Notes: generated from the sequence alone by a model not told the origin. Numbered from the stretch's first letter, positions 1 to 10,795 are shown. The stretch is 64,000 nt of DNA from Marinomonas aquiplantarum (GCF_003314975.1 NZ_QNRF01000006.1:124001-188000); one strand, 5' to 3'. Made by a program: numbers and translations.

Positions 1-1105
1 CATCGGCCACGTCCGAGAAAGTTTCTACTCGTGGCATCACCAAAGGTAAGATTTTCATCAAGTATTCAGGATTCAACGCCCATTCTACATACTTCTGCGC
101 GAAGCTTTCTGGGGTTAGGTCTTCGCGAATCCACATGCCGTTCAACCAGCTTAGCTTTTCAACATCAAATACCGGACCGCCAAGGGAAACACGCTGAATG
201 TCGAAATGCTCAATCATGTCATCCAACGAGAACTTTTCACGCTCATCCGGCATAGACCAACCCATACGACCTAGGTAGTTGATCACGGCTTCTGCCATGT
301 AACCCATGCGTTGGTAGTACAAAATACTGGTCGGATTTTTACGCTTAGACAGCTTGGACTTATCAGGGTTACGCAACAACGGCATGTGGCATAAGGTTGG
401 CATGTCCCAACCGAAGTATTGATACAGCAAAATGTGTTTAGGTGCTGAATTGATCCATTCCTCACCACGAATCACGTGAGTAATCTGCATCAAATGATCG
501 TCTACAACATTCGCTAGGTGGTACGTTGGCATACCATCGGCTTTTAACAACACTTGCATGTCGACTTGAGCCCAGTCAATTTCAATGGTGCCGCGCAACA
601 TGTCTTGTACCACACACACGCCTTCTTCTGGTACTTTCATACGAATGACGTATGGCACACCAGCATCTAGCTTGGCTTGTACTTCTTCCTCAGACAGCAG
701 CAATGCTCGACCATCGTACTTTTGCGGCAAGCCTTGTTCTTTTTGCTCAGCGCGCATTTGATCCAGCTCTTCCGGTGTTTCAAAAGCATAAAACGCATGG
801 CCTTTTTCGACTAACTCACGTGCATATTGACCATAAATATCACCGCGCTCACTTTGACGATAAGGGCCGTATTCACCCCCAACGTCTGGACCTTCAGCCC
901 AATCTAATCCCAACCAACGCAAAGCGTCGAGAATCATTTTTTCTGATTCAGGCGTACTACGAGTCTGGTCGGTGTCTTCAATACGCAAAATAAACTTACC
1001 GCCCATTTTGCGTGCAAACGCCATATTAAATAATGCAATATAAGCCGTACCAACATGAGGATCACCCGTTGGTGACGGGGCAATACGTGTTCTTACCTCA
1101 GACAT
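1..1105 (-). CDS. gltX: glutamyl-tRNA synthetase, 3' end cut by window edge
   Basis: Charges tRNA-Glu with glutamate (class I aminoacyl-tRNA synthetase). Translated from ATG at 1105 leftwards, the protein opens [20 protein letters not shown], which contains the HIGH-class signature. The KMSKS-class signature [10 protein letters not shown] follows further in. About 368 codons are present, so the C-terminal anticodon-binding part lies beyond base 1. The sequence follows the Pseudomonas form of the enzyme ([28 protein letters not shown]) rather than the E. coli form. No stop codon occurs in the visible frame. Identification is secure; only the end is missing. Confidence 0.96.
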   Translation of the reverse strand, partial: MSEVRTRIAPSPTGDPHVGTAYIALFNMAFARKMGGKFILRIEDTDQTRSTPESEKMILDALRWLGLDWAEGPDVGGEYGPYRQSERGDIYGQYARELVEKGHAFYAFETPEELDQMRAEQKEQGLPQKYDGRALLLSEEEVQAKLDAGVPYVIRMKVPEEGVCVVQDMLRGTIEIDWAQVDMQVLLKADGMPTYHLANVVDDHLMQITHVIRGEEWINSAPKHILLYQYFGWDMPTLCHMPLLRNPDKSKLSKRKNPTSILYYQRMGYMAEAVINYLGRMGWSMPDEREKFSLDDMIEHFDIQRVSLGGPVFDVEKLSWLNGMWIREDLTPESFAQKYVEWALNPEYLMKILPLVMPRVETFSDVAD

Positions 1106-1543
1106 AATGTTCTCAATTATCCGCTTTCTACAAAGATGGGCCTATTATAAGCATCTCGACTAGGATGAGTAAGGGGCTGCCGTCATCTTTTCCTCACTTG
1201 GCTGGATATTTCTCTTTGTGAAGCGGAAACGAACTGACCCAATGCTTCCAGCGTGCTCAAAATCGTCCCTACCGAATCAAACATGCACAAAAATCAAGCA
1301 CACTTGTCTGCCTTCCCCACTCTTCCTGTTCGGCTGATCTCATTCGCTCAAAGTTCACAAATTGAGGCAAATTGACGCCTATTCATAAGATATTAGGGAG
1401 CAAATACGCATTCAAATTGCCCTAGCAATGCCTCTTTATGTTCCACGTAAGTATCGTATTGCGCACTAAATGAATTCACTTTCAGCCTTACTGGTCTGTT
1501 TATTGCTTTGATAAACACTCTATCATGACAATGAAGGACCAAC
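1106..1543. other. intergenic region without recognisable gene
   Basis: A 438-base gap between gltX (leftward) and the chemoreceptor gene (rightward), so it must carry two divergent promoters. I see no convincing tRNA, riboswitch or ORF with a ribosome binding site in it. The last 50 bases before the chemoreceptor contain TTGATA and TATCAT boxes, but only 7 bases apart, which is not a sigma-70 spacing. Confidence 0.6.
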
Positions 1544-2707
1544 ATGCTACTGAAACCAGGAACCATACTCATAACGGCTCTCCCCTATTACGCACGTCTT
1601 ATCATCATGTTTCTACTTGGTGCGCTTGCTATCTCAGCCCTGTATTGGTCATTTTTACAACCTCAAGCTCAGACAGTGATTTTAGTTAGCACCAGTCTGT
1701 TGGTGTACTTTGCCATGTCTGCCAGCCACTTAACTCAGCAGAGAATCAAAGAGCTTAACCGACATCTGCAAACACTCGACTCCAGCCACACCTTAGAACT
1801 GTCCCACAACGATAAAGAATTTAACCACCTTGCCAGCCAGATTAATAACCTACTGCGTCACCTTAATCGCAAACAACATTTACTCACCAGCTGCTCACAA
1901 GAAACCCAATACACCGCAAATGAATTACAAACCTCTTCTAACATGGTCGCTCAAGGGGCCGCTGAAGAGCATCAAGCGCTGGATACCTTAGTAAAAGAAA
2001 GTGCGGCGATGAGTATCGCCATTGATGATATTTTGGCTCGTATACAAACCACCTTAGACATGGCACACCAAACACACCATCATTCACAAAATGGACAGGT
2101 AGCACTGGCGAATCTCGGTCAACAAATCACCAGCATGCAAGCCACTGTGTCAGAAAACCAAGCACAAATGCAGGAACTCATTCAAACCACAGAGAAAATC
2201 AAAGGCTTCGTTGCCACCATAGAACAAATCACATCGAACATTAATTTATTGTCCCTTAATGCTGCCATTGAATCTGCTCGAGCTGGTGAAGCCGGTCGGG
2301 GCTTTGCCGTTGTCGCAAACGAAGTAAGAGAGCTGGCGTCCAACACCGAACTGGCAGCTCAAGATATTGGCTTAATGGTGAACTCCATTGCCACTCAAGT
2401 GCATGCTTCAGAACAAACCAGTTTAAAGTTAATTGACTTCGCTGACTTAGCTTCAAAAGGCTCCGGGGAAGCACACTCTGCTCTCTCTGCCATCTATGAC
2501 GCCGCTCAATCAACCCAACGAGAAGTCAAACAATCAATGCAAGGCATTAGTGAATTCCAACAAACCAACAATAAGATGTCAGGTCGACTAAAAAGCATTA
2601 GCAGCGTTAGCGAACAACACAGCAAGGCCAGTCAAGACGCAAAGGACATGGTCAAATATCTGGAATGGCTTTCATCTCGCTTGGATCAAAAGGAAACCTT
2701 GTCATGA
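1544..2707 (+). CDS. methyl-accepting chemotaxis-type transducer without periplasmic sensor
   Basis: A 387-residue chemoreceptor-like protein. Two hydrophobic segments (about residues 16-36 and 43-61) are joined by only a few residues, so there is no periplasmic ligand domain. The rest is helical and carries the hairpin-tip signature of MCP signalling domains, with [16 protein letters not shown] followed by [15 protein letters not shown] at about residues 231-265; this tip normally binds CheA/CheW. The stop codon overlaps the next start (ATGA at 2704-2707), which implies translational coupling to the downstream NIT-like protein. MCP identity is clear. The signal sensed is unknown and may come from the coupled partner (inference). 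Confidence 0.88.
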   Translation: MLLKPGTILITALPYYARLIIMFLLGALAISALYWSFLQPQAQTVILVSTSLLVYFAMSASHLTQQRIKELNRHLQTLDSSHTLELSHNDKEFNHLASQINNLLRHLNRKQHLLTSCSQETQYTANELQTSSNMVAQGAAEEHQALDTLVKESAAMSIAIDDILARIQTTLDMAHQTHHHSQNGQVALANLGQQITSMQATVSENQAQMQELIQTTEKIKGFVATIEQITSNINLLSLNAAIESARAGEAGRGFAVVANEVRELASNTELAAQDIGLMVNSIATQVHASEQTSLKLIDFADLASKGSGEAHSALSAIYDAAQSTQREVKQSMQGISEFQQTNNKMSGRLKSISSVSEQHSKASQDAKDMVKYLEWLSSRLDQKETLS

Positions 2708-3522
2708 ATGTAATCATCCTGCTCGGTATCACCAGCTTTACCATTATCACTCTGGCACTTATCAGACACCTTTACAGTGAAATTCATGCCAAAAAACACA
2801 CAATAGAAGGCATCCAAGGTGTCCAATATTTTGTTGAACTCATCAAACTGACACAACAACATAGAGGAATGCACAGCGGCTTGTTAAATGGCAACCTAGA
2901 TTTCAAAGACAAATTGACTCAGGTAGAAAAAGACATTCAAACTCAATACGATGCGATACTGTCTTTTGAAAAAAAACATGCCTATCCAGCACAACTCAGT
3001 ATTCAATATGCTCATAAACAGTGGTTAAAGCTGCTACAAAACAACGCGATCCAAAGCAGTCAAAGCTTCCAGCTGCACACGGGCTTAATCAATCGCCAAC
3101 TGGACGCTTTATGGGATCTCGCAGATGAGTTTGCCCTCACCACAAGCCGCCAGAAAACGGTGCGCCAGACGGCACAGCAACTGGTTAAAACGCTACCAGA
3201 GTTAGCCGAAGCTCTAGGCCAAATTCGCGCCCTAAGTGTACAAGTGGCTAGTAAGCAGGACTTGAGTTCAGATAAAAAGCTACAGCTTATTTTTACCTTA
3301 GAAAAAATCACTGAGCATCATGCGAAATTAAGTCAATTATTGCCGGCGAACAGCAATCAAGTTCTGCAACAATTCATTGGTGAAATAAAACGCAGTGTGG
3401 AACAAGATACACTGAGTCAGCGTGATCCAGATGGCCTATTTCAAGACGCGAGCCAGATCATCAACCAGTTGTTTGACGTGGTGAATAATCGTCTGACCGA
3501 ACTTAAGCAAGCGTTTCGTTAA
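2704..3522 (+). CDS. membrane-anchored protein with NIT-like sensing region
   Basis: The start at 2704 is chosen because it forms an ATGA overlap with the upstream chemoreceptor and follows AAGGAAA; an in-frame ATG at 2665 lies deeper in that gene. The 272-residue product has one N-terminal membrane segment (about residues 2-20). It then has a helical domain with [13 protein letters not shown] and, about 130 residues later, [17 protein letters not shown]. This pattern resembles nitrate/nitrite-sensing (NIT) four-helix domains (family inference, not tested). No output domain follows. It could be the sensory half of a split receptor with its neighbour. The 3' end overlaps the xni stop by four bases in convergent orientation. 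Confidence 0.6.
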   Translation: MNVIILLGITSFTIITLALIRHLYSEIHAKKHTIEGIQGVQYFVELIKLTQQHRGMHSGLLNGNLDFKDKLTQVEKDIQTQYDAILSFEKKHAYPAQLSIQYAHKQWLKLLQNNAIQSSQSFQLHTGLINRQLDALWDLADEFALTTSRQKTVRQTAQQLVKTLPELAEALGQIRALSVQVASKQDLSSDKKLQLIFTLEKITEHHAKLSQLLPANSNQVLQQFIGEIKRSVEQDTLSQRDPDGLFQDASQIINQLFDVVNNRLTELKQAFR

Positions 3523-4310
3523 GCTTCACTTTTTGGTTGGTACTTGAGTTTCGATAAAGAAAAGCCCAATGACACATCTGTCTTTAACGACACTAAAGAG
3601 CGCGACAGCAAGCACTGTTCATAGCCACCAGCGAGGAGCTTTTGAATACGTTCAGGAAAATGCGACAGATTGGCATAAATGTCTTCAATGGTCGGGGCAT
3701 CCGCAATGATGCTTAACGCCGTTTTCGGGCCAATGCCTTTTACCCCTGGAATACGATTAGTGGTGTCGCCTACTAAAGCCCAATAATCCATCAATTGCTC
3801 TGCCTGAACACCATATTTACCAGGCACCCAAGCTTTGTTGTAACCCAGCTTGGCAAAATAGTCATACTGGAGTATGCATTCATCACCTAATAATTGAGTA
3901 AATCCTTTATCGGTCGAGACAATATAAGACGTCACCTTGTGTTGGGACGCCTTAACCGCCAAAGTAGCAATCAAATCGTCCGCTTCCCAACCTTCCATAC
4001 GAAGACAGGGAAAACGATTAAAACGAAACACCCTGGCAAAATCGTCTAACGACTCCAATAACGCATCGTCCATGGGAACGCGGCCCAATTTGTATTCAGG
4101 ATAGACCTGATGGCGCCAAGTTTTACCGTTTGAATCAAACACCACGACCGCATAATCAGGCTCAAATTGTTGCGCTAATTTACTCAACGCATCAATCGCA
4201 ATACTCTGTGTGCGTTCAACCCGACGAACAGCATCTTGCTCGGCTTCCAATGCCGCATAAAGTCGTCGAATCAAATTCAAACCGTCAATAATCAGTAATG
4301 TTTTATCCAC
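3519..4310 (-). CDS. xni: 5'-3' exonuclease / flap endonuclease Xni (ExoIX)
   Basis: A 263-residue protein of the 5'-3' exonuclease family found as the N-terminal domain of DNA polymerase I, here stand-alone as in E. coli Xni (about 250 residues). Visible motifs are the N-terminal LLIIDGLNLIRR metal site, the GWEADDLIATLA acidic motif near residue 110, and the helix-three-turn-helix DNA-binding motif IPGVKGIGPKTAL near residue 190. It probably processes flap structures during repair. The gene is divergent from the secreted-protein gene at 4416, with 105 bases between. Confidence 0.9.
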   Translation of the reverse strand: MDKTLLIIDGLNLIRRLYAALEAEQDAVRRVERTQSIAIDALSKLAQQFEPDYAVVVFDSNGKTWRHQVYPEYKLGRVPMDDALLESLDDFARVFRFNRFPCLRMEGWEADDLIATLAVKASQHKVTSYIVSTDKGFTQLLGDECILQYDYFAKLGYNKAWVPGKYGVQAEQLMDYWALVGDTTNRIPGVKGIGPKTALSIIADAPTIEDIYANLSHFPERIQKLLAGGYEQCLLSRSLVSLKTDVSLGFSLSKLKYQPKSEA

Positions 4311-4415
4311 ACAAATGACCTATATTTCCAACTATATTTCGTTGCCATTAGGTTAACATGAGGAAGCAGATGGCACGATCATAAGATGTTAAAAACACGA
4401 GAAGGATTCTGAGTT

Positions 4416-5642
4416 ATGCATAAATCACACGCTCAAACAATGACAGTTTTAGTACTAAGCGCTTTGTGTCAGCCCGTGCTGGCGACCCCAATTAAAGCGG
4501 TTATTGGCTTACAAAACAGCCAGATTGTCGAAGACAACAACACACTGACTTTACCCCCAGTCACGGGCAGTGTATTACCATTAGCCACCGACTTCAGACC
4601 AATTGAATACCTTGGCAATGATTCTGAACGACAATGGCTTAACCAAATTGACAGCAAAATTCGCGTCGAACATAAACACAGAGACCTCAACTACACCGGC
4701 TTACTCACTCAGGTCAATCAAGCTCAGCATACCTTTACTCTCAGCCTTAATAATCGCCCCGTCACCTTGCCAATGGGTGACTTTTATCTGATTCCACTCG
4801 AATCCCATAATGAACCAAAACAAAATACAAACAAACTGTCCATCAGCTACCAGACAGATTTGCTGTCCTGGACACCACAACTGAATCTCATTTTTAGTGA
4901 CAACAAGGTAACCTTGACTCAGCAAGCCTTAATGACGAATCAGTCCAACCAAGCATTGGTGTTAGACTCTAGCTTGCTGCATTACTCTCACCAACAGCCC
5001 AGTCCACAGTTCAAAACCGAACGAGCCACTATGATGCTCGATTCAGCGGCACCACAAGTTAGCTATCAAGACAATGAAGTGGTATTCCCCTTAGCCGACC
5101 AGGTCGAATTGGCTTCTTATTCCAGCACCTTGTATGCTCTACCCAGTGATACCTTGAAGATACAAGAGCAACGTCACATAGCCACACAGTTCACTCATAG
5201 CGGACAGCTTGGCCGTATACCTCTGAACTTCCATAACCAACTCACTTTTACCTTAAAGCAAGACAGCATGCCGGGACGTTACAACACCTTCTGGCAGCAA
5301 GGTCCGCTATTAATTCCGGCCAACCAAGTCAGCCTAAATCAGATGCGAGCAGGTCAAACGCAAGAAGTGATCACCAATAAAAGCCAAGCCATCAGTGGGC
5401 ACCTAACCTTAGTTAACGCCTCATCTAAACAATTGCCTAGTCGCCAAGTTTGGCAGCTGACAGTAAAAAATCATGATACAAAAATGGCGGAGTTTGCTTT
5501 GCAGCAGAACACCAATGGCATTGTCGATATTATTAAAGCCAATCACGTCACTAAAACCGCTGCCAATGGCTTACTGATCGCCGACAAACTGGCGCCGCAA
5601 CAAGAAAAAGTCATCACTTATACAATTGAGGTGAAAAAATAA
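4416..5642 (+). CDS. secreted DUF4139-like protein
   Basis: A 408-residue exported protein with a Sec signal peptide (hydrophobic VLVLSALCQPVLA, cleavage near residue 24) and no later membrane segment. AAGGA precedes the ATG at suitable distance. The middle region, with SYQTDLLSWTPQLNLIF followed by repeated beta-strand-like stretches, and the C-terminal 'N..T..A..GLLIADKLAPQQEK..TYTIEV' arrangement resemble DUF4139/mucoidy-inhibitor A-like beta-sandwich proteins. That match is judged by eye. Function is unknown, probably periplasmic. It lies alone between the divergent xni and tolC. Confidence 0.6.
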   Translation: MHKSHAQTMTVLVLSALCQPVLATPIKAVIGLQNSQIVEDNNTLTLPPVTGSVLPLATDFRPIEYLGNDSERQWLNQIDSKIRVEHKHRDLNYTGLLTQVNQAQHTFTLSLNNRPVTLPMGDFYLIPLESHNEPKQNTNKLSISYQTDLLSWTPQLNLIFSDNKVTLTQQALMTNQSNQALVLDSSLLHYSHQQPSPQFKTERATMMLDSAAPQVSYQDNEVVFPLADQVELASYSSTLYALPSDTLKIQEQRHIATQFTHSGQLGRIPLNFHNQLTFTLKQDSMPGRYNTFWQQGPLLIPANQVSLNQMRAGQTQEVITNKSQAISGHLTLVNASSKQLPSRQVWQLTVKNHDTKMAEFALQQNTNGIVDIIKANHVTKTAANGLLIADKLAPQQEKVITYTIEVKK

Positions 5643-5807
5643 AATTTTATAAAGACAAGGAAGTCAGTGGCTTGCAATAAGTTTCCACATTAGAAGCCTA
5701 TTCAAAACATTTCGTTATGATATGGTCAGTAGTCATAATAGATATAGCGAAAATGGCACTGCCACAAGACCAGAAGTTACGCTAGTATTATAACTAAATT
5801 TCATACT

Positions 5808-7151
5808 ATGAGCCTACAGAAATCTATGAAAAAGCATATTATCTCATCTTTGATAACGGCTGCTGTTTTGAGCAGTACAGCGGTTCAAGCCGAAAGCATT
5901 TACGAAGTCTATAAACTGGCGAAACAAAATGATCCTGGCTTACGTGCTGCTGCCGCAACTTACCAAGCACAAAAAGAAGGTGTCACGGTAACTAAGGGTA
6001 ATCTCTACCCACAAATTAGTTTCAGTGGTAGCTTGGGTTATACCGACGTAGACAGCCCTTCAGTTGAATACGACAACAATTCAAACTCCTTGGCCCTAGA
6101 ACTGAATTACCCTATCTATTCTCCAGCCCTTGGCTACGCGGTTGATGCGGTCGAAATCAGCTCTGTCAGTGCGGGTGTCAGTTACGAAAACTCTGAAGAA
6201 GACTTGGCGCTGACCACACTGACTGAATACTTCAATTTATTGATTGCTCAGTCAACCTTACAAACCACTGAAGCCTTGGTAAAAAGTACTGCCAGCCAAT
6301 TGGATCGTGCTAAGAAACAATACGAAGTGGGCTTAGCGTCCATTACAGATCTACAAGATGCTCAAGCCGAATACGATGCTGTTCGAGTGACCGAATTAAG
6401 TGCACGTTCAAGTGTGGCCTACGCGCAAAAAGCCTTGTACCAAAGAACAGGCCGTGTCATCAACAGCATTCCAACCCTATCGGCTGACTACCCTATTCGC
6501 CTTGACCCAAGCATGACGGTTGATGCTTTGATCGCAAAAGCACAAAAAGACAACAAAGAGCTGAAAATCTTAGACCTAGCCGTAGAAAGTGCGGAAAACA
6601 ATATCAGCATTCAAAAAGCCAATGGCCGCACACCAACGGTTGCCATTACGGGTTCACTTTCTCGCACCGACAATGACTACAGCATAACATCCAGTTCTTT
6701 AGCCAGTGGCGCAACGAATACCACGGCGCTTTCCTTAGGTGTTAGCATTCCGCTGTACAGTGGTGGCGCGATTAACGCTTCTGTTCGCCAGGCCTCCGCT
6801 GAAGCGGAGTCAGCAATCGAACAAAAAGCCAGTTCATTACAATCTATCGAGTTAAATATTCGTAGCTTGTACCTTGACCTGCAAACGGCAGTGGCACAAA
6901 TTGAAGCACAACAGCAGCTAATTCGCTCACGTAACAGTGCTTTAGAAGCCACCAAAGCCGGCTATGATGTGGGGACTCGTAACCTAGTTGAATTACTAGA
7001 CGCGCAATCAAATTTATACGATGCGCAAAATACTTATGAGCAATACCGTTATAACTTCGTTCTAAAGCAACTTAGCTTGTTAGAAGCAACCGGTGACTTA
7101 ACGGAAGATAAGATCAAACAACTTGATAAATGGTTGGTTGCTCAAAACTAA
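5808..7151 (+). CDS. tolC: TolC-type outer membrane efflux channel
   Basis: Outer-membrane channel component of tripartite efflux pumps and type I secretion. The 447-residue protein has a signal peptide (KKHIISSLITAAVLSSTAVQA) and the two repeated OEP halves. Hallmarks are YEVGLASITDLQDAQAEYD in the first half and YDVGTRNLVELLDAQSNLY in the second, the paired loop motifs of TolC. An in-frame ATG at 5826 gives a more typical signal peptide (MKKHII...), and neither start has a clear ribosome binding site, so the true start may be 5826. No pump genes adjoin. A strong bidirectional terminator follows. Confidence 0.93.
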   Translation: MSLQKSMKKHIISSLITAAVLSSTAVQAESIYEVYKLAKQNDPGLRAAAATYQAQKEGVTVTKGNLYPQISFSGSLGYTDVDSPSVEYDNNSNSLALELNYPIYSPALGYAVDAVEISSVSAGVSYENSEEDLALTTLTEYFNLLIAQSTLQTTEALVKSTASQLDRAKKQYEVGLASITDLQDAQAEYDAVRVTELSARSSVAYAQKALYQRTGRVINSIPTLSADYPIRLDPSMTVDALIAKAQKDNKELKILDLAVESAENNISIQKANGRTPTVAITGSLSRTDNDYSITSSSLASGATNTTALSLGVSIPLYSGGAINASVRQASAEAESAIEQKASSLQSIELNIRSLYLDLQTAVAQIEAQQQLIRSRNSALEATKAGYDVGTRNLVELLDAQSNLYDAQNTYEQYRYNFVLKQLSLLEATGDLTEDKIKQLDKWLVAQN

Positions 7152-7168
7152 CACTCTGTATTTGGCTC

Positions 7169-7207
7169 AAAAAAAAACCACCGCATAACAATGCGGTGGT
7201 TTTTTTT
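7169..7207. terminator. bidirectional rho-independent terminator
   Basis: A perfect 10-bp stem (ACCACCGCAT 7177-7186 with ATGCGGTGGT 7191-7200) closes a 4-base loop. It is flanked by a run of A on the left and T on the right, so it works on both strands. It separates the convergent tolC and apeB genes. Confidence 0.93.
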
Positions 7208-7283
7208 ATGTTTACTGCCTGACACAAGGCTAATGACTCCTTCCGTCAGCTGTTTACAACAGGCATACTGAGTACGGTTTCCC

Positions 7284-8582
7284 TTAACGAGTCATCAATT
7301 TATCTCGTTTAGTAAAGCGCGCCAGCACCTTATACAAACCGAATGCATCATGACTACCAGCCAACTCACGAATCGAGTGCATACCAAAGGTTGGCAAACC
7401 TATGTCTATCGTTGGCACACCAATTTCTCCTGAGGTAATAGGTCCGATGGTACTGCCACACCCCATGTCACTGCGCACGACAAAGGTTTGTACATCGTAA
7501 TTTTCTTGTGCTGCAACATCACGATAAATACTCGCTGTTTCACTGTTGGTCGCATAACGTTGATTCGCATTGACCTTAATTACCGCGCCTTTGTTAATCG
7601 CTGGCGCATGGTTGTTATCGTGACGATTGGCATAGTTCGGGTGCAAGGCATGAGCGTTATCCGCCGACACCAACATAGAACGCTGGATCGCTTGTACGAA
7701 TTGCTCTGGGTTAGGCGATAAACGTCGTAATACATCGTCCAAGAACGGCCCATTGGCACCACACGCCGACAAACTGCCTATCTCTTCGTGATCGGTACAA
7801 ATCAGCAAACTAGGACGCTCATTGCTGGAGCTTAACAAAGCTTGCAAGCCTACGTAACAGCTCAACAAGTTATCTAGCCTAGCGGAGCAAATGTACTCTT
7901 TATGCAAACCAACCAAGGCCGCTGGCTGAGTATCATAAAGGCTCAATTCAAAATCCAACACCTGTGCCACCGACAAATCAGGATGCTGTAGCCCGAGCTG
8001 AGCAATCAACAACTGATGAAGATCGAATTCGTTATCCGCACCACACAAAATAGGTAAAATTTCCTCTTGCGGGTTAACCGAAAAGCCTTCATTTACTTTG
8101 CGATTTAAATGAATCGCCAAATTCGGCACCACTGCAATCGGGTCTTTGAAATCCACCAGACGACTGACAATATCGCCAGCGTCAGTTTTAGCGGTGACAC
8201 GACCGGCAATCGACAGATCACGATCCAGCCAAGTATGCAGCAGCACACCACCGTATACTTCAACGCCCAACTGATGGTAGCCAAAGCGATCCACATGCGC
8301 ATTCGGCTTCAATTTCAAACATGGGCTATCCGTATGCGCCCCAATCATACGCCAACCAGTTTGACTCACGTCCAACACTGGCATCGTAAACGCAATCAAG
8401 GAAGACTCATTACGAGTAACAAAATACTTCCCACCTTCTTCAATAACCCAATTATCTTCTTCAATTAGCTCAACATAACCTTCTGCAAGCAGAGCCGAAC
8501 GCATGCTGTCTGTCGCATGGAAAGGCGTGGGTGACGCTTGAAGAAAGGACAACAATGAATCATTAAATTGTGAATATTCCAT
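7284..8582 (-). CDS. apeB: M18 family aminopeptidase
   Basis: A 432-residue dinuclear-zinc aminopeptidase of the aspartyl aminopeptidase (M18) family, cytosolic, removing N-terminal residues from peptides. The family signatures are present in order: GAHTDSPCLKLKP (His/Asp ligands, near residue 82), RLDNLLSCYVGL, CTDHEEIGSLSACGA (catalytic Glu pair), SDMGCGSTIGP and GMHSIRELAG near the C-terminus. Length matches the family. It is divergent from prc and convergent with tolC, with the shared terminator between. Bacterial M18 enzymes are often named apeB by homology; the symbol follows that usage. Confidence 0.92.
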   Translation of the reverse strand: MEYSQFNDSLLSFLQASPTPFHATDSMRSALLAEGYVELIEEDNWVIEEGGKYFVTRNESSLIAFTMPVLDVSQTGWRMIGAHTDSPCLKLKPNAHVDRFGYHQLGVEVYGGVLLHTWLDRDLSIAGRVTAKTDAGDIVSRLVDFKDPIAVVPNLAIHLNRKVNEGFSVNPQEEILPILCGADNEFDLHQLLIAQLGLQHPDLSVAQVLDFELSLYDTQPAALVGLHKEYICSARLDNLLSCYVGLQALLSSSNERPSLLICTDHEEIGSLSACGANGPFLDDVLRRLSPNPEQFVQAIQRSMLVSADNAHALHPNYANRHDNNHAPAINKGAVIKVNANQRYATNSETASIYRDVAAQENYDVQTFVVRSDMGCGSTIGPITSGEIGVPTIDIGLPTFGMHSIRELAGSHDAFGLYKVLARFTKRDKLMTR

Positions 8583-8703
8583 ATTTTTCCATAAGCAAAA
8601 TGCTTTAAAAGTGACTTTTTAACACTTAGGCTAGCCTTAACGCCCTGTGTCTAATATGATTTTACCAATGATGTACAAAATAGACAGAGAGATACGACAC
8701 CGG

Positions 8704-10752
8704 ATGAACCTAAAACGCTTACTACTTTGCCTACTTACAGGCTATTCTTTTGCCGTCACCCCCGTATCCGCCTATCAGGAGTTACAACCTCCTCATGAGT
8801 ACGATCAAGTTTCTAAAGAGTTAGTAGAAATGCTAGAAGGCATTCACTACAACAGACCTCAGATTGACGACACCATTTCGACAAAAGCATTCGACTATTA
8901 TATCGATGCCATGGATCCAACCAAGAGTTTCTTTTTACAAAGTGATATTGATGCGCTAGAAAAGTATCGTTATGAATTCGATGACGCCCTTCGTAATGGT
9001 GATACCCAAGTGGCCTACACCATTTACAACCTCTACTTAAAGCGTTTCGAAGACCGTGTTAAAAGTCTCCAAGCCGACCTGCCAGACATGGTTAAATCCT
9101 TTGATTACACTATTGATGAGAGCCTAAACGCCGACCCAGACAATCAACATTGGGCCACCTCACAGGCTGAACTGGACGATTACTGGCGTAAGCGTTTGAA
9201 AAACCGTGCTTTGATTCTGAAAATGAATGGCGAAGACGAAGACAAAATTGTCTCCGTCCTAGAACGTCGTTATAAAAACCAACTAAAGCAAGTGGATCAA
9301 ACCAACGCAGTTGATGTATTCCAAATTTTTGCCAATGCTGTAACCGCGGCATTAGACCCACACACGAGCTATTTCGCACCACGAGCTTCGGAAACCTTCA
9401 ACATCAACATGAGCTTGTCACTAGAAGGCATTGGTGCTGTCTTACAGATGGACGATGATTACACCAAAGTAGTACGCCTAGTACCTGGTGGCCCAGCCGC
9501 CACACAAAGCGAACTAGCGCCGAACGATAGAATCATTGCCGTTGGTCAAGAAGATGGCCCTATGATTGACGTGGTCGGCATGCGTCTTGACGATGTCGTG
9601 GATATGATTCGTGGTGAACGCGACACTACTGTGCGACTGGAAATCACCCCAAGTAAAGGGGACACACAAACCAGTAAAGTCATCGACATCGTACGCAAGA
9701 AAGTCAAACTGGAAGATCAGTCTGCCAAAAAAGAAATCGTCGAAGTCGAACGCGGTGGTGAAACCTATAAAGTCGGTGTCATTTCGCTCCCCACTTTCTA
9801 CTCGGATTTTGCCGCTATTCAAGCTGGCGAGAAAGACTACAAAAGCTCCACCCGAGACACCAAAAAGCTGATTGAAGAACTGCAAAAAGAAGACATTTCC
9901 GCACTGATTTTAGATCTGCGCAACAATGGTGGTGGTTCGTTACAAGAAGCCAACGCCTTGGCTGGGCTTTTCATCCCTTCTGGCCCAACCGTACAGATTC
10001 GCGACCAAAGCGGTCGTGTTACCCCATTAGGTGATTCGGACCCAAGCATCACCTACAGTGGGCCGATGGCAGTATTGGTTAACCGTATGAGTGCTTCCGC
10101 CTCCGAGATCGTCGCAGGCGCATTACAAGACTATGGTCGAGCGCTTATTCTGGGCGACCAGACCTTTGGCAAAGGCACAGTGCAAGTACTGCAAGAACTA
10201 GACAAGGGCCAGCTAAAAATCACCCAAGCTAAGTTTTACCGTGTGTCAGGGGAAAGTACGCAACACAAGGGCGTTATGCCAGACATTGCCTTCCCTTCTT
10301 TGATCGACAAAGAGTCTGTTGGTGAGAGCGCATTGGACAACCCTCTACCCTGGGACAAAATCCATGAAACACGCTACCCTGTTTATTGGAACATGCCTGC
10401 TTACTTGCCGATTTTGACCCCGCGTCATGAAGCAAGAATGGCAAAAGATCCCAACTTCATCGCCCTTAATGATCAAATTGACCATTTCAAGCAACAGGTG
10501 GAAAAATACAAAACCATCTCGCTTAATGAAAATACCCGTATTCATCAGCGCGAAGAAAACGAGCAACGTGACTTGGATCGTGAGAACACCCGTCTTAAAG
10601 CATTAGGGTTAGAGCCAGTGGCGTCTGTTGATGACATTGAAGCCAGTGAAGAAGACACTTACGCAAAAGAAGCGTCTGAGATTCTGCTTGATTTCATTGC
10701 CACCAATCAGATGGCACAAAAACAAGCCGAAAAACAAACGGCACAAAACTAA
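8704..10752 (+). CDS. prc: carboxy-terminal (tail-specific) protease
   Basis: Periplasmic S41 serine protease that degrades proteins with non-polar C-termini and trims lipoprotein and cell-wall hydrolase targets. From ATG 8704 the product has a clean signal peptide (MNLKRLLLCLLTGYSF... cleaved after VSA) and 682 residues, the same length as E. coli Prc. An upstream in-frame GTG at 8647 would add 19 polar residues and is less likely. A PDZ domain lies at about residues 235-320. The catalytic dyad is visible as SASEIVAGAL (Ser, about 464) and TFGKGTVQ (Lys, about 489). The C-terminal DUF3340-like helical region is present. Confidence 0.95.
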   Translation: MNLKRLLLCLLTGYSFAVTPVSAYQELQPPHEYDQVSKELVEMLEGIHYNRPQIDDTISTKAFDYYIDAMDPTKSFFLQSDIDALEKYRYEFDDALRNGDTQVAYTIYNLYLKRFEDRVKSLQADLPDMVKSFDYTIDESLNADPDNQHWATSQAELDDYWRKRLKNRALILKMNGEDEDKIVSVLERRYKNQLKQVDQTNAVDVFQIFANAVTAALDPHTSYFAPRASETFNINMSLSLEGIGAVLQMDDDYTKVVRLVPGGPAATQSELAPNDRIIAVGQEDGPMIDVVGMRLDDVVDMIRGERDTTVRLEITPSKGDTQTSKVIDIVRKKVKLEDQSAKKEIVEVERGGETYKVGVISLPTFYSDFAAIQAGEKDYKSSTRDTKKLIEELQKEDISALILDLRNNGGGSLQEANALAGLFIPSGPTVQIRDQSGRVTPLGDSDPSITYSGPMAVLVNRMSASASEIVAGALQDYGRALILGDQTFGKGTVQVLQELDKGQLKITQAKFYRVSGESTQHKGVMPDIAFPSLIDKESVGESALDNPLPWDKIHETRYPVYWNMPAYLPILTPRHEARMAKDPNFIALNDQIDHFKQQVEKYKTISLNENTRIHQREENEQRDLDRENTRLKALGLEPVASVDDIEASEEDTYAKEASEILLDFIATNQMAQKQAEKQTAQN

Positions 10753-10759
10753 ATTTAAC

Positions 10760-10795
10760 GGGCACTGACCATAAGCATGTTGGTCAGCGCCCTTT
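10760..10795 (+). terminator. rho-independent terminator after prc
   Basis: Hairpin GGGC-A-CTGACCA (10760-10771) pairs with TGGTCAG-C-GCCC (10781-10792) across one A/C mismatch. Only a short T-run follows (CCTTTC), so it is probably a moderate terminator separating prc from the ybfE-like gene. Confidence 0.65.

Noticed and set aside
652..993. Plus-strand ORF inside gltX
   Set aside because: Shadow of the gltX coding frame on the other strand; no ribosome site or homology.
1106..1543. tRNA or riboswitch in the gltX upstream gap
   Set aside because: No cloverleaf-compatible arms, no TTCGANTC-type T-loop and no recognised aptamer motif.
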